Position numbers and translations under genes: made by a program. From Flavobacterium sp. N1736 (lineage in GTDB: Bacteria > Bacteroidota > Bacteroidia > Flavobacteriales > Flavobacteriaceae): DNA of 64,000 bases. Where the stretch lies: contig NZ_CP109994.1 of assembly GCF_025947065.1 (NCBI RefSeq), positions 1,240,001 through 1,304,000 of the forward strand, given 5' to 3'. Positions within the stretch are counted from its first letter, which is position 1. Every line of letters starts with the position of its first letter. The notes under the pieces are model-generated. The model was not told the DNA's origin and did not search any database. It was given only the letters and a program-made list of their open reading frames with translations. Shown one piece after another: positions 52,398 to 60,798 of this stretch.

Positions 52398-52963
52398 ATG
52401 GCATCTACATCAGATATTAGAAACGGATTGTGTATTAAATTCAATCACGATATTTATAAAATCGTTGAATTTCTTCACGTAAAACCTGGAAAAGGTCCCG
52501 CTTTCGTAAGAACAAAATTGAGAAGTTTAACTACAGGAAGAGTATTGGATAATACATTTTCTGCAGGACATAAAATTGATGATGTGCGTGTTGAAACGCA
52601 TAATTATCAGTTTTTATATGCTGAAGGAGATGAATTTCATTTTATGAATACAGAATCTTATGAGCAAATTTCTTTAAATAAAAACATTTTGGATGCTCCG
52701 GGATTATTGAAAGAAGGAACAAGTGTAATGGTTCAGGTAAATACTGAAACTGATTTGCCATTATCTGTAGATATGCCATCTTCTGTAATTCTTGAAGTTA
52801 CTTACGCTGAGCCGGAGTAAAAGGAAATACAGCTACAAACGCAACTAAATCTGCTACGGTAGAAACTGGTGCAACTGTAAACGTTCCTTTATTCATCAAC
52901 GAAGGTGATAAAATTAAAATTGATACAGCTTCAGGTTCTTACATGGAGCGTGTAAAAGAGTAG
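52398..52963 (+). CDS. efp: Elongation factor P, frameshifted in this sequence
   Basis: The reading frame from 52398 encodes 140 residues of EF-P, including the KOW-like start [15 protein letters not shown] and the conserved loop [17 protein letters not shown], in which K in PGKG is the modification site. It stops after the OB domain at a TAA formed by …CCGGAGTAA…. In another frame the expected C-terminal domain continues ([29 protein letters not shown] and MERVKE, stop at 52961-52963). Adding one G to the GG at 52815-52816 gives a full 188-aa EF-P. EF-P rescues ribosomes at polyproline and is a core gene, so a consensus error is far more likely than a true loss. Confidence 0.93.
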
Positions 52964-52965
52964 TT

Positions 52966-53098
52966 TATTAATTAGATAATTTGTCAATGAGTCAATTAGA
53001 AAATTGATGCTACAGCAGAAATTGAATATTTTTATTTTCTAATTGACACATTTTCTAATTGGCACATTTTCTAATTGACAAATTTTCTAATTTAAATA
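52966..53098. repeat. Phrase inverted repeat (CTAATTGACA type)
   Basis: TAGATAATTTGTCAATGAG and CAATTAGAAAATTG (52973-53007) are answered by four TTTTCTAATTG(A/G)CA phrases at about 53033-53093. It fills the spacer between efp and the second LpxD-like gene. Confidence 0.6.
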
Positions 53099-53099
53099 T

Positions 53100-54029
53100 A
53101 TGAAATTTCCAAAAGTTCACTCTTTACGAGAAATTGCAAATTTGCTTGAGTGCGAATTTATAGGAGACCAAGACTTCCCCGTTTTAGGTATGAATGAAAT
53201 ACATGTTGTCGAACCGGGCGATATTGTTTTTGTAGATCATCCTAAATATTACGATAAAGCTTTACAATCTGCAGCTACAATTGTTTTAATTAATAAAAAA
53301 GTAGACTGTCCCGAAGGTAAAGCACTTTTAATTTCTGATGATCCTTTCAGAGATTTTAATACCTTAACTAAACATTTTAGACCTTTTCAGGGAACAAACG
53401 TATCTATTGCTCTTTCTGCAAATATTGGCGAAGGAACTGTAATTCAGCCTAATTGTTTTGTTGGAAACAACGTTACAATTGGTGAAAATTGTTTGATTCA
53501 TTCTAATGTTTCCATATACGACAATACGGTTATTGGCGATAATGTAATAATTCATGCAGGAACTATTTTAGGAGCTGATGCTTTTTATTATAAAAAACGT
53601 CCTGATGGTTTTGATCAGTTAATTTCCGGTGGACGGGTTGTTATCGAAAATAATGTTGGTATTGGTGCTCTTTGTACTATAGATAAAGGAGTTACAGGAG
53701 ATACAACAATTGGTGAAGGAACTAAAATTGACAATCAGGTTCATGTTGGTCATGATTCAGTTATAGGAAAAAAATGTTTAATTGCTTCACAAACCGGTAT
53801 TGCGGGATGTGTTGTTATTGAAGATGAAGTTACAATTTGGGGACAAGTTGGTACTACAAGCGGTATAACAATAGGAGCGAAGGCTGTTATTATGGGACAA
53901 ACTGGTGTTACTAAATCAGTTGAAGGCGGAAAATCTTATTTTGGAACTCCAATCGAAGAATCAAGAGAAAAGTTAAAGCAATTAGCCAATATCAAAAAGA
54001 TTCCTGAAATTCTAAATAAATTGAAGTAA
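53100..54029 (+). CDS. LpxD-like N-acyltransferase, second copy
   Basis: This 309-aa protein has the N-terminal uridine-binding domain ([20 protein letters not shown]) and a left-handed beta-helix ([22 protein letters not shown] onward) like LpxD. The catalytic His position is kept in [15 protein letters not shown] near residue 216. It is about 40 residues shorter than lpxD at 48981. It may act in lipid A synthesis with a different acyl chain or in another sugar acylation. It is followed by only 1 nt to an NTF2-like gene and lies in the same strand block as lpxA and efp. Confidence 0.88.
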   Translation: MKFPKVHSLREIANLLECEFIGDQDFPVLGMNEIHVVEPGDIVFVDHPKYYDKALQSAATIVLINKKVDCPEGKALLISDDPFRDFNTLTKHFRPFQGTNVSIALSANIGEGTVIQPNCFVGNNVTIGENCLIHSNVSIYDNTVIGDNVIIHAGTILGADAFYYKKRPDGFDQLISGGRVVIENNVGIGALCTIDKGVTGDTTIGEGTKIDNQVHVGHDSVIGKKCLIASQTGIAGCVVIEDEVTIWGQVGTTSGITIGAKAVIMGQTGVTKSVEGGKSYFGTPIEESREKLKQLANIKKIPEILNKLK

Positions 54030-54030
54030 T

Positions 54031-54393
54031 ATGTCTATAAAAGAATTTGTTCAAAAATTTTATAAGTCGGATGCCTTGATTGACAGCGAAATCATGAAAA
54101 CTTATTTGCATCCCGAAGTAAAGTTAGATTGGCATAGCACCAAAGGACTAATCGAAATGGATTATGATTCGATGCTGGCTATGGCGAATGAATTAAGTCG
54201 TGCTTATGTGCGTTCGAAAGTTAGAATTAGCCATATTATTGCCGAAGATGACTTAGTTTCAATTCGTTACTCTCATTTTGTAAAAACGATTGAGAACCCA
54301 AGAGAAGAAATGCTATTGGCGCATTTTTCTACAATTTGGCAAATTAAAGATGACAAACTTTATCGCGGTTATCAAATGAGTCAATTTTCTTAA
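54031..54393 (+). CDS. Nuclear transport factor 2-like (SnoaL-like) protein
   Basis: This 120-aa soluble protein has the alpha-plus-beta cone fold sequence pattern of NTF2-like proteins. EIMKTYLHPEVKLDWHSTKG carries the usual polar pocket residues, followed by MDYDSMLAMANELSRAYVRS and AEDDLVSIRYSHFVKTIENP. STIWQIKDDKLYRGYQMSQF is the last strand pair. The reaction or ligand cannot be predicted. The start lies 1 nt after the LpxD-like stop, so the two are very probably co-translated. It precedes sucD by 84 nt. Confidence 0.8.
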   Translation: MSIKEFVQKFYKSDALIDSEIMKTYLHPEVKLDWHSTKGLIEMDYDSMLAMANELSRAYVRSKVRISHIIAEDDLVSIRYSHFVKTIENPREEMLLAHFSTIWQIKDDKLYRGYQMSQFS

Positions 54394-54434
54394 TTTTTTT
54401 GAGGACAAAAACGTTAAAATAGATTACAAAACCT

Positions 54435-54442
54435 TATTTTTG
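54435..54442 (+). promoter_or_regulatory. Probable -7 box of sucD
   Basis: TATTTTTG matches TAnnTTTG 35 nt before the start ATG. The usual TTTG at -33 is not clear. Confidence 0.4.
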
Positions 54443-54477
54443 CAACACAATTTTAAAAACTACATAAAATATATATC

Positions 54478-55350
54478 ATGAGTGTTTTAGTTAATAAAGA
54501 TTCCAAAATAATTGTTCAAGGATTTACAGGAAGCGAAGGAACTTTCCATGCTTCTCAAATGATTGAGTACGGTACTAATGTTGTTGGTGGTGTTACTCCT
54601 GGAAAAGGAGGAACCAGCCATTTAGACCGTCCGGTTTTTAATACAGTAAAAGACGCTGTAGAGCAAGCCGGAGCTGATACATCTATCATTTTTGTTCCGC
54701 CGGCTTTTGCTGCTGATGCAATTATGGAAGCTGCTGACGCTGGAATTAAAGTAATTATTGCAATTACAGAAGGAATTCCTGTAGCAGATATGATTAAAGC
54801 TAATAATTATGTTAAAGAAAGAAATTCAAGATTAATCGGGCCAAACTGTCCGGGAGTTATTACTCCGGGTGAAGCTAAAGTTGGTATTATGCCAGGTTTT
54901 GTTTTCAAAAAAGGAACTGTTGGTATCGTTTCTAAATCAGGAACTTTAACGTATGAAGCTGCAGATCAGGTTGTAAAACAAGGTTTAGGAATTACTACAG
55001 CTATTGGTATTGGTGGAGATCCAATTATTGGAACTACTACTAAAGAAGCTGTTGAATTATTAATGAACGATCCAGAAACTGAAATTATCATCATGATTGG
55101 TGAAATTGGAGGTCAATTAGAAGCTGATGCTGCTAAATGGGTTAGAGCTGATGGTAACCGTAAACCAGTTGTTGGTTTTATCGCCGGAGAAACTGCTCCT
55201 GCTGGTAGAACAATGGGTCACGCAGGTGCTATTGTTGGTGGTTCTGATGATACAGCTGCCGCTAAAAAACAAATTATGAGAGACAACGGAATCCACGTTG
55301 TTGATTCACCAGCTGAAATTGGTAAAAAAGTAAAAGAAATACTTGGATAA
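54478..55350 (+). CDS. sucD: Succinyl-CoA ligase alpha subunit
   Basis: This 290-aa subunit makes succinate and ATP or GTP from succinyl-CoA in the TCA cycle. It has the CoA-binding Rossmann domain ([23 protein letters not shown] near residues 10-32, [13 protein letters not shown]). The ligase domain has [20 protein letters not shown] and [17 protein letters not shown], and the phosphohistidine loop reads [14 protein letters not shown] near residue 240. The length is normal. sucC is not adjacent here. It is followed by an intrinsic terminator. Confidence 0.97.
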   Translation: MSVLVNKDSKIIVQGFTGSEGTFHASQMIEYGTNVVGGVTPGKGGTSHLDRPVFNTVKDAVEQAGADTSIIFVPPAFAADAIMEAADAGIKVIIAITEGIPVADMIKANNYVKERNSRLIGPNCPGVITPGEAKVGIMPGFVFKKGTVGIVSKSGTLTYEAADQVVKQGLGITTAIGIGGDPIIGTTTKEAVELLMNDPETEIIIMIGEIGGQLEADAAKWVRADGNRKPVVGFIAGETAPAGRTMGHAGAIVGGSDDTAAAKKQIMRDNGIHVVDSPAEIGKKVKEILG

Positions 55351-55378
55351 TCTCCAATATTTAAAATAAAAAAATTCC

Positions 55379-55411
55379 AAAAAAGTCTCAATGTTTACTT
55401 GAGACTTTTTT
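55379..55411. terminator. sucD terminator
   Basis: The 12-bp arms AAAAAAGTCTCA and TGAGACTTTTTT are perfectly complementary around a 9-nt loop. The T tract follows on the plus strand. Confidence 0.85.
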
Positions 55412-55491
55412 ACATTTTAAAAATACTGAGGTATAAATAAAAAAACTTAGCATCTTAGAACCTCAGTATCTTAGAGGCTTAAAAAAGAAAT

Positions 55492-55920
55492 ATGTACAAA
55501 GAATTAGAAAAGTTTAAAGTAAGCAACAGTTTTACTTTTACGATCGAAGATAGTTTAGAACAAATTTGCAATGCTCCCGAAGGAAGCGCTGGAATTTTTG
55601 TTGTTTATGCTGTTGAAGGTGATGCAAAAGAATTGATAATGGTTTCTTCTACAGGAACTGTTCAAAATGACGGAACTTTGAAAAGCAAAAACGGTGGTTT
55701 ATATGATAAAATCGTAAACGGACACCAATTTGCAAAAACAGGAAGAAAATATTCATGGCCGGCACAAATGAAGTTAGAAAGTATTGACGCTCTTGAAGTA
55801 GTTTGGTACGAAACTTTTAATGCTGATGTAAAAGCAATTCCAACAGCAGTTGAAGGTCTGGTTTTGCAAAATTTCTTAGATGAAAATGCAAAATTACCAA
55901 GATGGAATGTTGCTTTCTAA
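55492..55920 (+). CDS. Hypothetical protein, possible degenerate GIY-YIG fold
   Basis: This 142-aa soluble protein is not one I can name. The middle reads GIFVVYAVEGDAKELIMVSSTGTV followed by KSKNGGLYDKIVNGHQFAKTGRKYSWP, which resembles a group of small proteins carrying a GIY-YIG-like fold (G-x-Y-V-x-Y … Y-I-G-S-S-G-K … G-G-L-R-D-R). Here the Tyr-Ile-Gly motif has become IMVSS and the conserved Arg is Lys, so a nuclease activity is doubtful. ALEVVWYETFNADVKAIP and a C-terminal LPRWNVAF complete it. It is a single gene framed by terminator hairpins. Confidence 0.7.
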   Translation: MYKELEKFKVSNSFTFTIEDSLEQICNAPEGSAGIFVVYAVEGDAKELIMVSSTGTVQNDGTLKSKNGGLYDKIVNGHQFAKTGRKYSWPAQMKLESIDALEVVWYETFNADVKAIPTAVEGLVLQNFLDENAKLPRWNVAF

Positions 55921-55944
55921 AAGCTATTAAAATATAAATTTTTG

Positions 55945-55982
55945 AAAAAGCCTTGCTATTTATTTAGTAAGGCTTTTTTTAT
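55945..55982 (+). terminator. Terminator after the 142-aa gene
   Basis: Arms AAAAAGCCTTGCTA and TAGTAAGGCTTTTT pair with one G-U and run into a T tract. It starts 25 nt past the stop codon. Confidence 0.85.
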
Positions 55983-56043
55983 TAAGTTGTAGGTTTTCAA
56001 TTTTTGGTTTTATATATTTAGCATCCAAAAACAAACCTAAACT

Positions 56044-58515
56044 ATGATTAAAAACTACTTGCTATTACTGGCTTTATGCTTCTTTTCGTCTATAAATGCT
56101 CAGGTAATTACTATTCCTGATGCTAATTTTAAAGCTGCTTTGATTGCGGCTGATCCTGAAGCTTTAAATTATTCGGCTTTAGATAAGGATGGATATGGGT
56201 TGAAAGTCGATGCAAATGATGATGGAGAAATACAGCAGTCCGAAGGATTATTAATAGCTACTTTATATGTAACAGGCAAAGATATTTTAACATTAGATGG
56301 GATTCAGGAATTTAAAAATTTGAAATTTCTGGATTGTTCTCAAAATAATATTACCACTCTTGATTTGAGTGCATTAGTAAAACTGGAATCATTATTTTGT
56401 GATTTTAATAGTTTAAATAATTTGAATCTTGAAAATCTGTCACAGCTTCGTGATTTATCTTGTGTAAATAATCAATTGACGAGTTTAGACCTGCGTAGTT
56501 CAGTTAATCTTAAATTTCTTTATTGTGCAAGTAATAATCTTTCAAATTTAAATATATCCGGTTTAAGTAAAATAACTCAAATTGATTATTCTTATAACAG
56601 TTTAAGTAATTTAGATATAAGTAATCTTTCAGCTCTTGATTATTTAGGTTGTTTTTCTAATCAAATAATTAGTTTAAATTTAGATAACTTCAACAAACTT
56701 GAAGTTTTATATTGTGGCAACAACGAATTGACAGATTTGAATTTGACAAATTTGCCAAAGCTGAAACATTTAGCATGCCAGAGCAACTCACTTACCACTT
56801 TAGATGTCACAAAATTACCTGCACTTGAATCAATTTCCTTTGGTAATAACGAATTTACAGCTATAGATTTAAAAAGTCTGAGCAATCTTAATTCGGTATC
56901 AGTTATAGGATCTTCATTATCCGGCATCGATGTTAGTGAATGTCACTCTCTGAATTATCTTTTTGTATCCGGAAATTCTTTATTAGAATCTATATTCATG
57001 AAAAATGGCAGTTTGGAAAGCGATATTATAATTGAAGCAAATGAAAAATTAAAATATATCTGTGCAGATGAAGAACAGATATTAAAAGTTAAAACCATAT
57101 TAGAAGAAGCAAACCAGCTTGAATGTAATGTAAACTCCTATTGTTCGTTTGTTCCAGGAGGAGAAAGTTTTACGATTCAGGGAAGTAACAAATATGATAT
57201 AGACAATAATGGCTGCGATGCTGCTGATATTCCGGCATCTTTTTTCAAATTTAAAATTGATGATGGTTCAAAATCGGGGACTTTTATAAGCGATGAAACG
57301 GGAAATTATGGAATAAATGTACCCGCAGGCTTGTATAATATTACTCCGGTTTTTGAAAATCCTTCTTATTTTTCTGTTTCACCGGCAGCTTCAACAATAG
57401 AATTTGCAACAGCTACAAGTCCGTTTTTGCAGGATTTTTGTATTACATTAAACGGATTACATAACGATTTGGAAATTACATTTTTACCAATTGGAGTAGC
57501 AAGGCCAGGATTTGTTACAAAATATAAAATTGTCTATAAAAATAAAGGAAATACAACGCAATCAGGAACTGTTAATCTTTTGTTTAATGATTCAGTATTA
57601 AAATTAATAAATGCTAATCCGGCAGTTTCAACGCAGTCTTTAAATAATTTGTCATGGAGTTTTGCTAATTTAAAACCTTTTGAAAAACGTGAAATTGCAT
57701 TTTCTTTAGATGTAAATTCAACCATGGACACGCCGGCAGTACAAAATGGAGATATTATTCCATTTACGGCTTCTGTAAGTTCATCACAAACAGACGAAAC
57801 GCCAATAGATAATACTTTTGCTCTCGATCAAACGGTGGTGGGTTCTTATGATCCAAACGATAAAACGTGTTTAGAAGGTAATGTTATTAAACCGGAATTA
57901 GTTGGAGAATATGTTCATTATATGATTCGTTTTGAAAATACAGGAACTTATTTTGCCGAAAATATTGTGGTGAAAGATATGATTGATTTATCTAAGTTTG
58001 ATATTTCGACATTAATACCAATAAGTTCAAGCCATAGTTATACAACTAAAATTTCTGATGGAAATAAGGTGGAATTTATCTTCGAAAAAATAAATCTTCC
58101 ATTTGATGATGCCAATAATGATGGTTATATTGCTTTTAAAATCAAAACTTTACCTACTTTAAAAGTGGGTGATTCGTTTACAAATGAAGCTAATATTTAT
58201 TTTGATTATAATTTTCCAATTTTAACGAATAAGGCAACATCTACGTTTAATACTTTAGGAACTAAGGATTTTGAGTTCTCTGATTATTTTAATGTATATC
58301 CAAATCCTGCAAAAGAAACGTTGAATATTTCTTCAAAAAACGATCTTGAAATACAATCAATTTCAATTTATAATATGTTGGGTCAATTGGTAATTGCAGT
58401 TCCAAATGCGAAGAATACGACAAAAATTGAAGTTTCGAAATTAAGAACAGGTAATTATTTATTACATATTAAGACGGATAAAGGAATTTCAGGAACAAAA
58501 TTTATTAAAGAATAA
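56044..58515 (+). CDS. T9SS-secreted leucine-rich-repeat protein
   Basis: This 823-aa protein starts with a signal peptide (MIKNYLLLLALCFFSSINAQ). Residues about 60-340 hold leucine-rich repeats of the short kind (LDCSQNNITTLDLSALVKLE and about a dozen more). Residues about 375-460 hold a prealbumin-like domain, and residues 600-740 form a domain with GSYDPNDKTCLEGNVI, FENTGTYFAENIVVKDMI and EANIYFDYNFPILTN, matching the Bacteroidota DUF7619 type as I recall it. The last 80 residues form the type A T9SS sorting domain (YPNPAKETLNIS, YNMLGQLV, KLRTGNYLLHI, GTKFIKE). It is exported by type IX secretion and anchored or released at the surface; the binding partner is unknown. Confidence 0.92.
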   Translation: MIKNYLLLLALCFFSSINAQVITIPDANFKAALIAADPEALNYSALDKDGYGLKVDANDDGEIQQSEGLLIATLYVTGKDILTLDGIQEFKNLKFLDCSQNNITTLDLSALVKLESLFCDFNSLNNLNLENLSQLRDLSCVNNQLTSLDLRSSVNLKFLYCASNNLSNLNISGLSKITQIDYSYNSLSNLDISNLSALDYLGCFSNQIISLNLDNFNKLEVLYCGNNELTDLNLTNLPKLKHLACQSNSLTTLDVTKLPALESISFGNNEFTAIDLKSLSNLNSVSVIGSSLSGIDVSECHSLNYLFVSGNSLLESIFMKNGSLESDIIIEANEKLKYICADEEQILKVKTILEEANQLECNVNSYCSFVPGGESFTIQGSNKYDIDNNGCDAADIPASFFKFKIDDGSKSGTFISDETGNYGINVPAGLYNITPVFENPSYFSVSPAASTIEFATATSPFLQDFCITLNGLHNDLEITFLPIGVARPGFVTKYKIVYKNKGNTTQSGTVNLLFNDSVLKLINANPAVSTQSLNNLSWSFANLKPFEKREIAFSLDVNSTMDTPAVQNGDIIPFTASVSSSQTDETPIDNTFALDQTVVGSYDPNDKTCLEGNVIKPELVGEYVHYMIRFENTGTYFAENIVVKDMIDLSKFDISTLIPISSSHSYTTKISDGNKVEFIFEKINLPFDDANNDGYIAFKIKTLPTLKVGDSFTNEANIYFDYNFPILTNKATSTFNTLGTKDFEFSDYFNVYPNPAKETLNISSKNDLEIQSISIYNMLGQLVIAVPNAKNTTKIEVSKLRTGNYLLHIKTDKGISGTKFIKE

Positions 58516-58611
58516 ACTTATGTCGTCATGGGTAAAATCTGACAATTACAATTTTGTTTGAAAATATTTATTTTTTAATATTTATTTAAGAATGCTGATG
58601 CAGTCAAAGAT

Positions 58612-58648
58612 AGGAGCGGTTTCTGTATTAAGAAACCGCTCCTTTTTT
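58612..58648 (+). terminator. Strong terminator after the LRR gene
   Basis: The 13-bp arms AGGAGCGGTTTCT and AGAAACCGCTCCT are perfectly complementary around GTATTA and followed by six T bases. It lies about 100 nt past the LRR stop and separates it from the sigma-factor genes. Confidence 0.92.
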
Positions 58649-58674
58649 GTAAAAAAATTGTTTTTATATTTTTG
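58646..58674 (+). promoter_or_regulatory. Probable promoter of the sigma-factor operon
   Basis: TTTG (58646-58649) is followed by 17 nt and TATTTTTG (58667-58674), close to the Bacteroidota consensus. It lies about 100 nt before the sigma-factor start and directly after the terminator. Confidence 0.5.
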
Positions 58675-58775
58675 CTTTTATATATTTATCGCACAATACG
58701 AAAGAATAATGTTAAAAAACTGTTCTCTCAATATTAAGAAAGCCTGTCTTCAAAAAATACGACGCCTCGATAAAT

Positions 58776-59393
58776 ATGAAAAGCCAAATTTTAAATAGCA
58801 AACCATTAGATGATAATACTCTTTGGAGTAATTTAAAAGTTGGCGATGAAAAATCTTTTTCGCTTCTTTTTGAAAAGTATTATAAGGATTTAATTAGTTA
58901 CGGAAATTCACTTTCTCCTTTTTCAGAAAAGGTGCAGGATTGTGTGCAGGATGTTTTTGCTGATATTTGGGTTTATAGAAACTCATTGCAGGAAGATGTT
59001 GTTGTAAAGGCTTATTTGTTATCGAGCGTAAGAAAAAGAATTGCACGCTTATTTCAAAGAGATCATATTTTTCGTAAAACTACTTCGACTGAGGCAATTG
59101 AATTTCTTTTTGACTTTTCTATAGAAAACGAATTAGTTGAAGATGAAGTTACTGCAGAACGTGTTTTATATTTGAACAAATTACTTAACGATTTGCCGGC
59201 ACGCCAAAAAGAAGCTTTGTATCTTAGATATCATCAAGGTTTGACTGTTGAGCAAATTGCAGAATTGCTGGATGTTAATTATCAATCGGCAAATAACTTA
59301 TTGTACCGCGGATTATTGAGTCTTCGTAAAGAATGGAAGGGCAATTTATCCTATATTTTACTACTATCTTCGGGGGTTTTACAATTTTCTTAA
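58776..59393 (+). CDS. RNA polymerase sigma factor, ECF type
   Basis: This 205-aa sigma-70-family protein has region 2 (EKSFSLLFEKYYKDLISYGNSL and VQDCVQDVFADIWVYRN) in residues 25-80 and region 4 (LPARQKEALYLRYHQGLTVEQ, then IAELLDVNYQSANNLLYRGL) in residues 140-190. There is no anti-sigma domain of its own. The next gene on the strand is a FecR-type anti-sigma factor and the third a SusC receptor with an STN domain. This is the layout of Bacteroidota trans-envelope signalling, in which substrate binding at the receptor releases the sigma factor. The start ATG at 58776 gives MKSQILNSK. Confidence 0.93.
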   Translation: MKSQILNSKPLDDNTLWSNLKVGDEKSFSLLFEKYYKDLISYGNSLSPFSEKVQDCVQDVFADIWVYRNSLQEDVVVKAYLLSSVRKRIARLFQRDHIFRKTTSTEAIEFLFDFSIENELVEDEVTAERVLYLNKLLNDLPARQKEALYLRYHQGLTVEQIAELLDVNYQSANNLLYRGLLSLRKEWKGNLSYILLLSSGVLQFS

Positions 59394-59473
59394 AAAAAAC
59401 TTAAAAAAAATCACAATTAGGTGAGTATATAATAAGAAAAGTGTCCTCTATGTTTTTGTAACCTTATTTCTAA

Positions 59474-60586
59474 ATGCAAAAACGTAATAATTATACCGAA
59501 ATCGAAGACCTTTTATCCGATCAATCTTTTCAATCATGGGTTTTATTAAAAATTGATGAGCAAGGCTGGGAGGAATGGACTTTAGAAAATCGTCAACGAG
59601 CGAAATTAGTTGAAGATGCCAGACTTTTATTGCTGGCCATGAAAGTTACTGATATTAATTTATCTCAAAACGAGATTTATTCAGCGCTGGAATCTACCTG
59701 GAAAAAGATTGAAGAAAAAGAAAGTTTTTATAGAAACACAAAATCAAAAATAGTACATCTAAAAAAGTACTTGTTGGGTGGTGTTGCTGCAGCAATATTG
59801 CTTTGCTTTTTATCCATCTGGGTTTTTAAAAATAACAGCATAACAAGTAATACCGTTGTTACATACAATGAACTGATTGAAGAGAATAATGAAGGTCTGG
59901 TGGAACAAACCAATAATTCAGACATTTCACAAATCATCACATTATCTGACGGAAGTTCGGTTTTATTACAACCAAAAAGTAAATTAAGTTATCCTAAAAT
60001 CTTTACCGGAAATGAAAGAAAGGTCTATTTATCCGGCGAAGGTTTCTTTGAAATTAGTAAAAATCCCAAAAAGCCTTTTTTTGTTTACGCAAACGAAATT
60101 GTAACAAGAGTTGTTGGTACTAGTTTTAGAATTAAAGCATATCAGGACCAGCAAAATGTTGAAGTTCTTGTTCGCACCGGTAAAGTAAGGGTAAAATCAA
60201 ACAGTCTAATTTCGAATGCAACCAATAATGAAGTGATTTTACTTCCAAATCAGGCACTTCGATTTATTCGTAAAGATTTAGTTTTTAATAAAATAACCAA
60301 TATTACCAAAGACGAAGTTCTGGTAAAAAGTGTTGGAAATATTGAACAATTAAGTTTTGAATTTAACGATATTCCAATTGCTCAAATTTTCGAAACAATA
60401 GAACAGGCTTATCTGGTTAATATTGATTATCCTAAAGATAAATTGAACGACTGTCATTTAACAACATCATTAAGTGACCAGCCGCTTCCGGAAAAACTTA
60501 AAATTATTTGTAAAAGTATTGGAAATGATACAAGTTTTGAGATGAATGGCAATCAAATTACCATAACATCAAAAGGCTGTAACTAG
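59474..60586 (+). CDS. FecR family anti-sigma/sensor protein
   Basis: This 370-aa inner-membrane protein has a cytoplasmic N-terminal region (residues 1-95), one membrane helix at about residues 99-118 (LLGGVAAAILLCFLSIWVF), and a periplasmic FecR domain. The periplasmic part shows QIITLSDGSSVLLQPKSKLSYP and NERKVYLSGEGFFEISKNPKKPFFVY, then VVGTSFRIKAYQ, and a C-terminal STN-like segment (SFEFNDIPIAQIFETIEQAY). It would hold the sigma factor encoded 80 nt upstream and take a signal from the TonB-linked receptor downstream. Confidence 0.93.
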   Translation: MQKRNNYTEIEDLLSDQSFQSWVLLKIDEQGWEEWTLENRQRAKLVEDARLLLLAMKVTDINLSQNEIYSALESTWKKIEEKESFYRNTKSKIVHLKKYLLGGVAAAILLCFLSIWVFKNNSITSNTVVTYNELIEENNEGLVEQTNNSDISQIITLSDGSSVLLQPKSKLSYPKIFTGNERKVYLSGEGFFEISKNPKKPFFVYANEIVTRVVGTSFRIKAYQDQQNVEVLVRTGKVRVKSNSLISNATNNEVILLPNQALRFIRKDLVFNKITNITKDEVLVKSVGNIEQLSFEFNDIPIAQIFETIEQAYLVNIDYPKDKLNDCHLTTSLSDQPLPEKLKIICKSIGNDTSFEMNGNQITITSKGCN

Positions 60587-60798
60587 AAAAAAATCTTTTT
60601 CAAGTAAATAAAATTTAAACTAAAAACCAAACCTAAATATTATTAATGCCTATGTAACAATGCAATACATAAAAAAAGTGCCGAAATGCTGTAACATTAT
60701 CGACACTTAAATTTAATTGAATTGCTTTCTGTAAAAAGTAATTCATAACGTTTCTTAAAAATACACTCGAACAGTATTAATCAAAACACACCAAAATT

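Noticed and set aside
58592..58798. 68-aa frame before the sigma factor
   Set aside because: It spans the terminator hairpin and the sigma promoter and overlaps the sigma start; no protein-like features.
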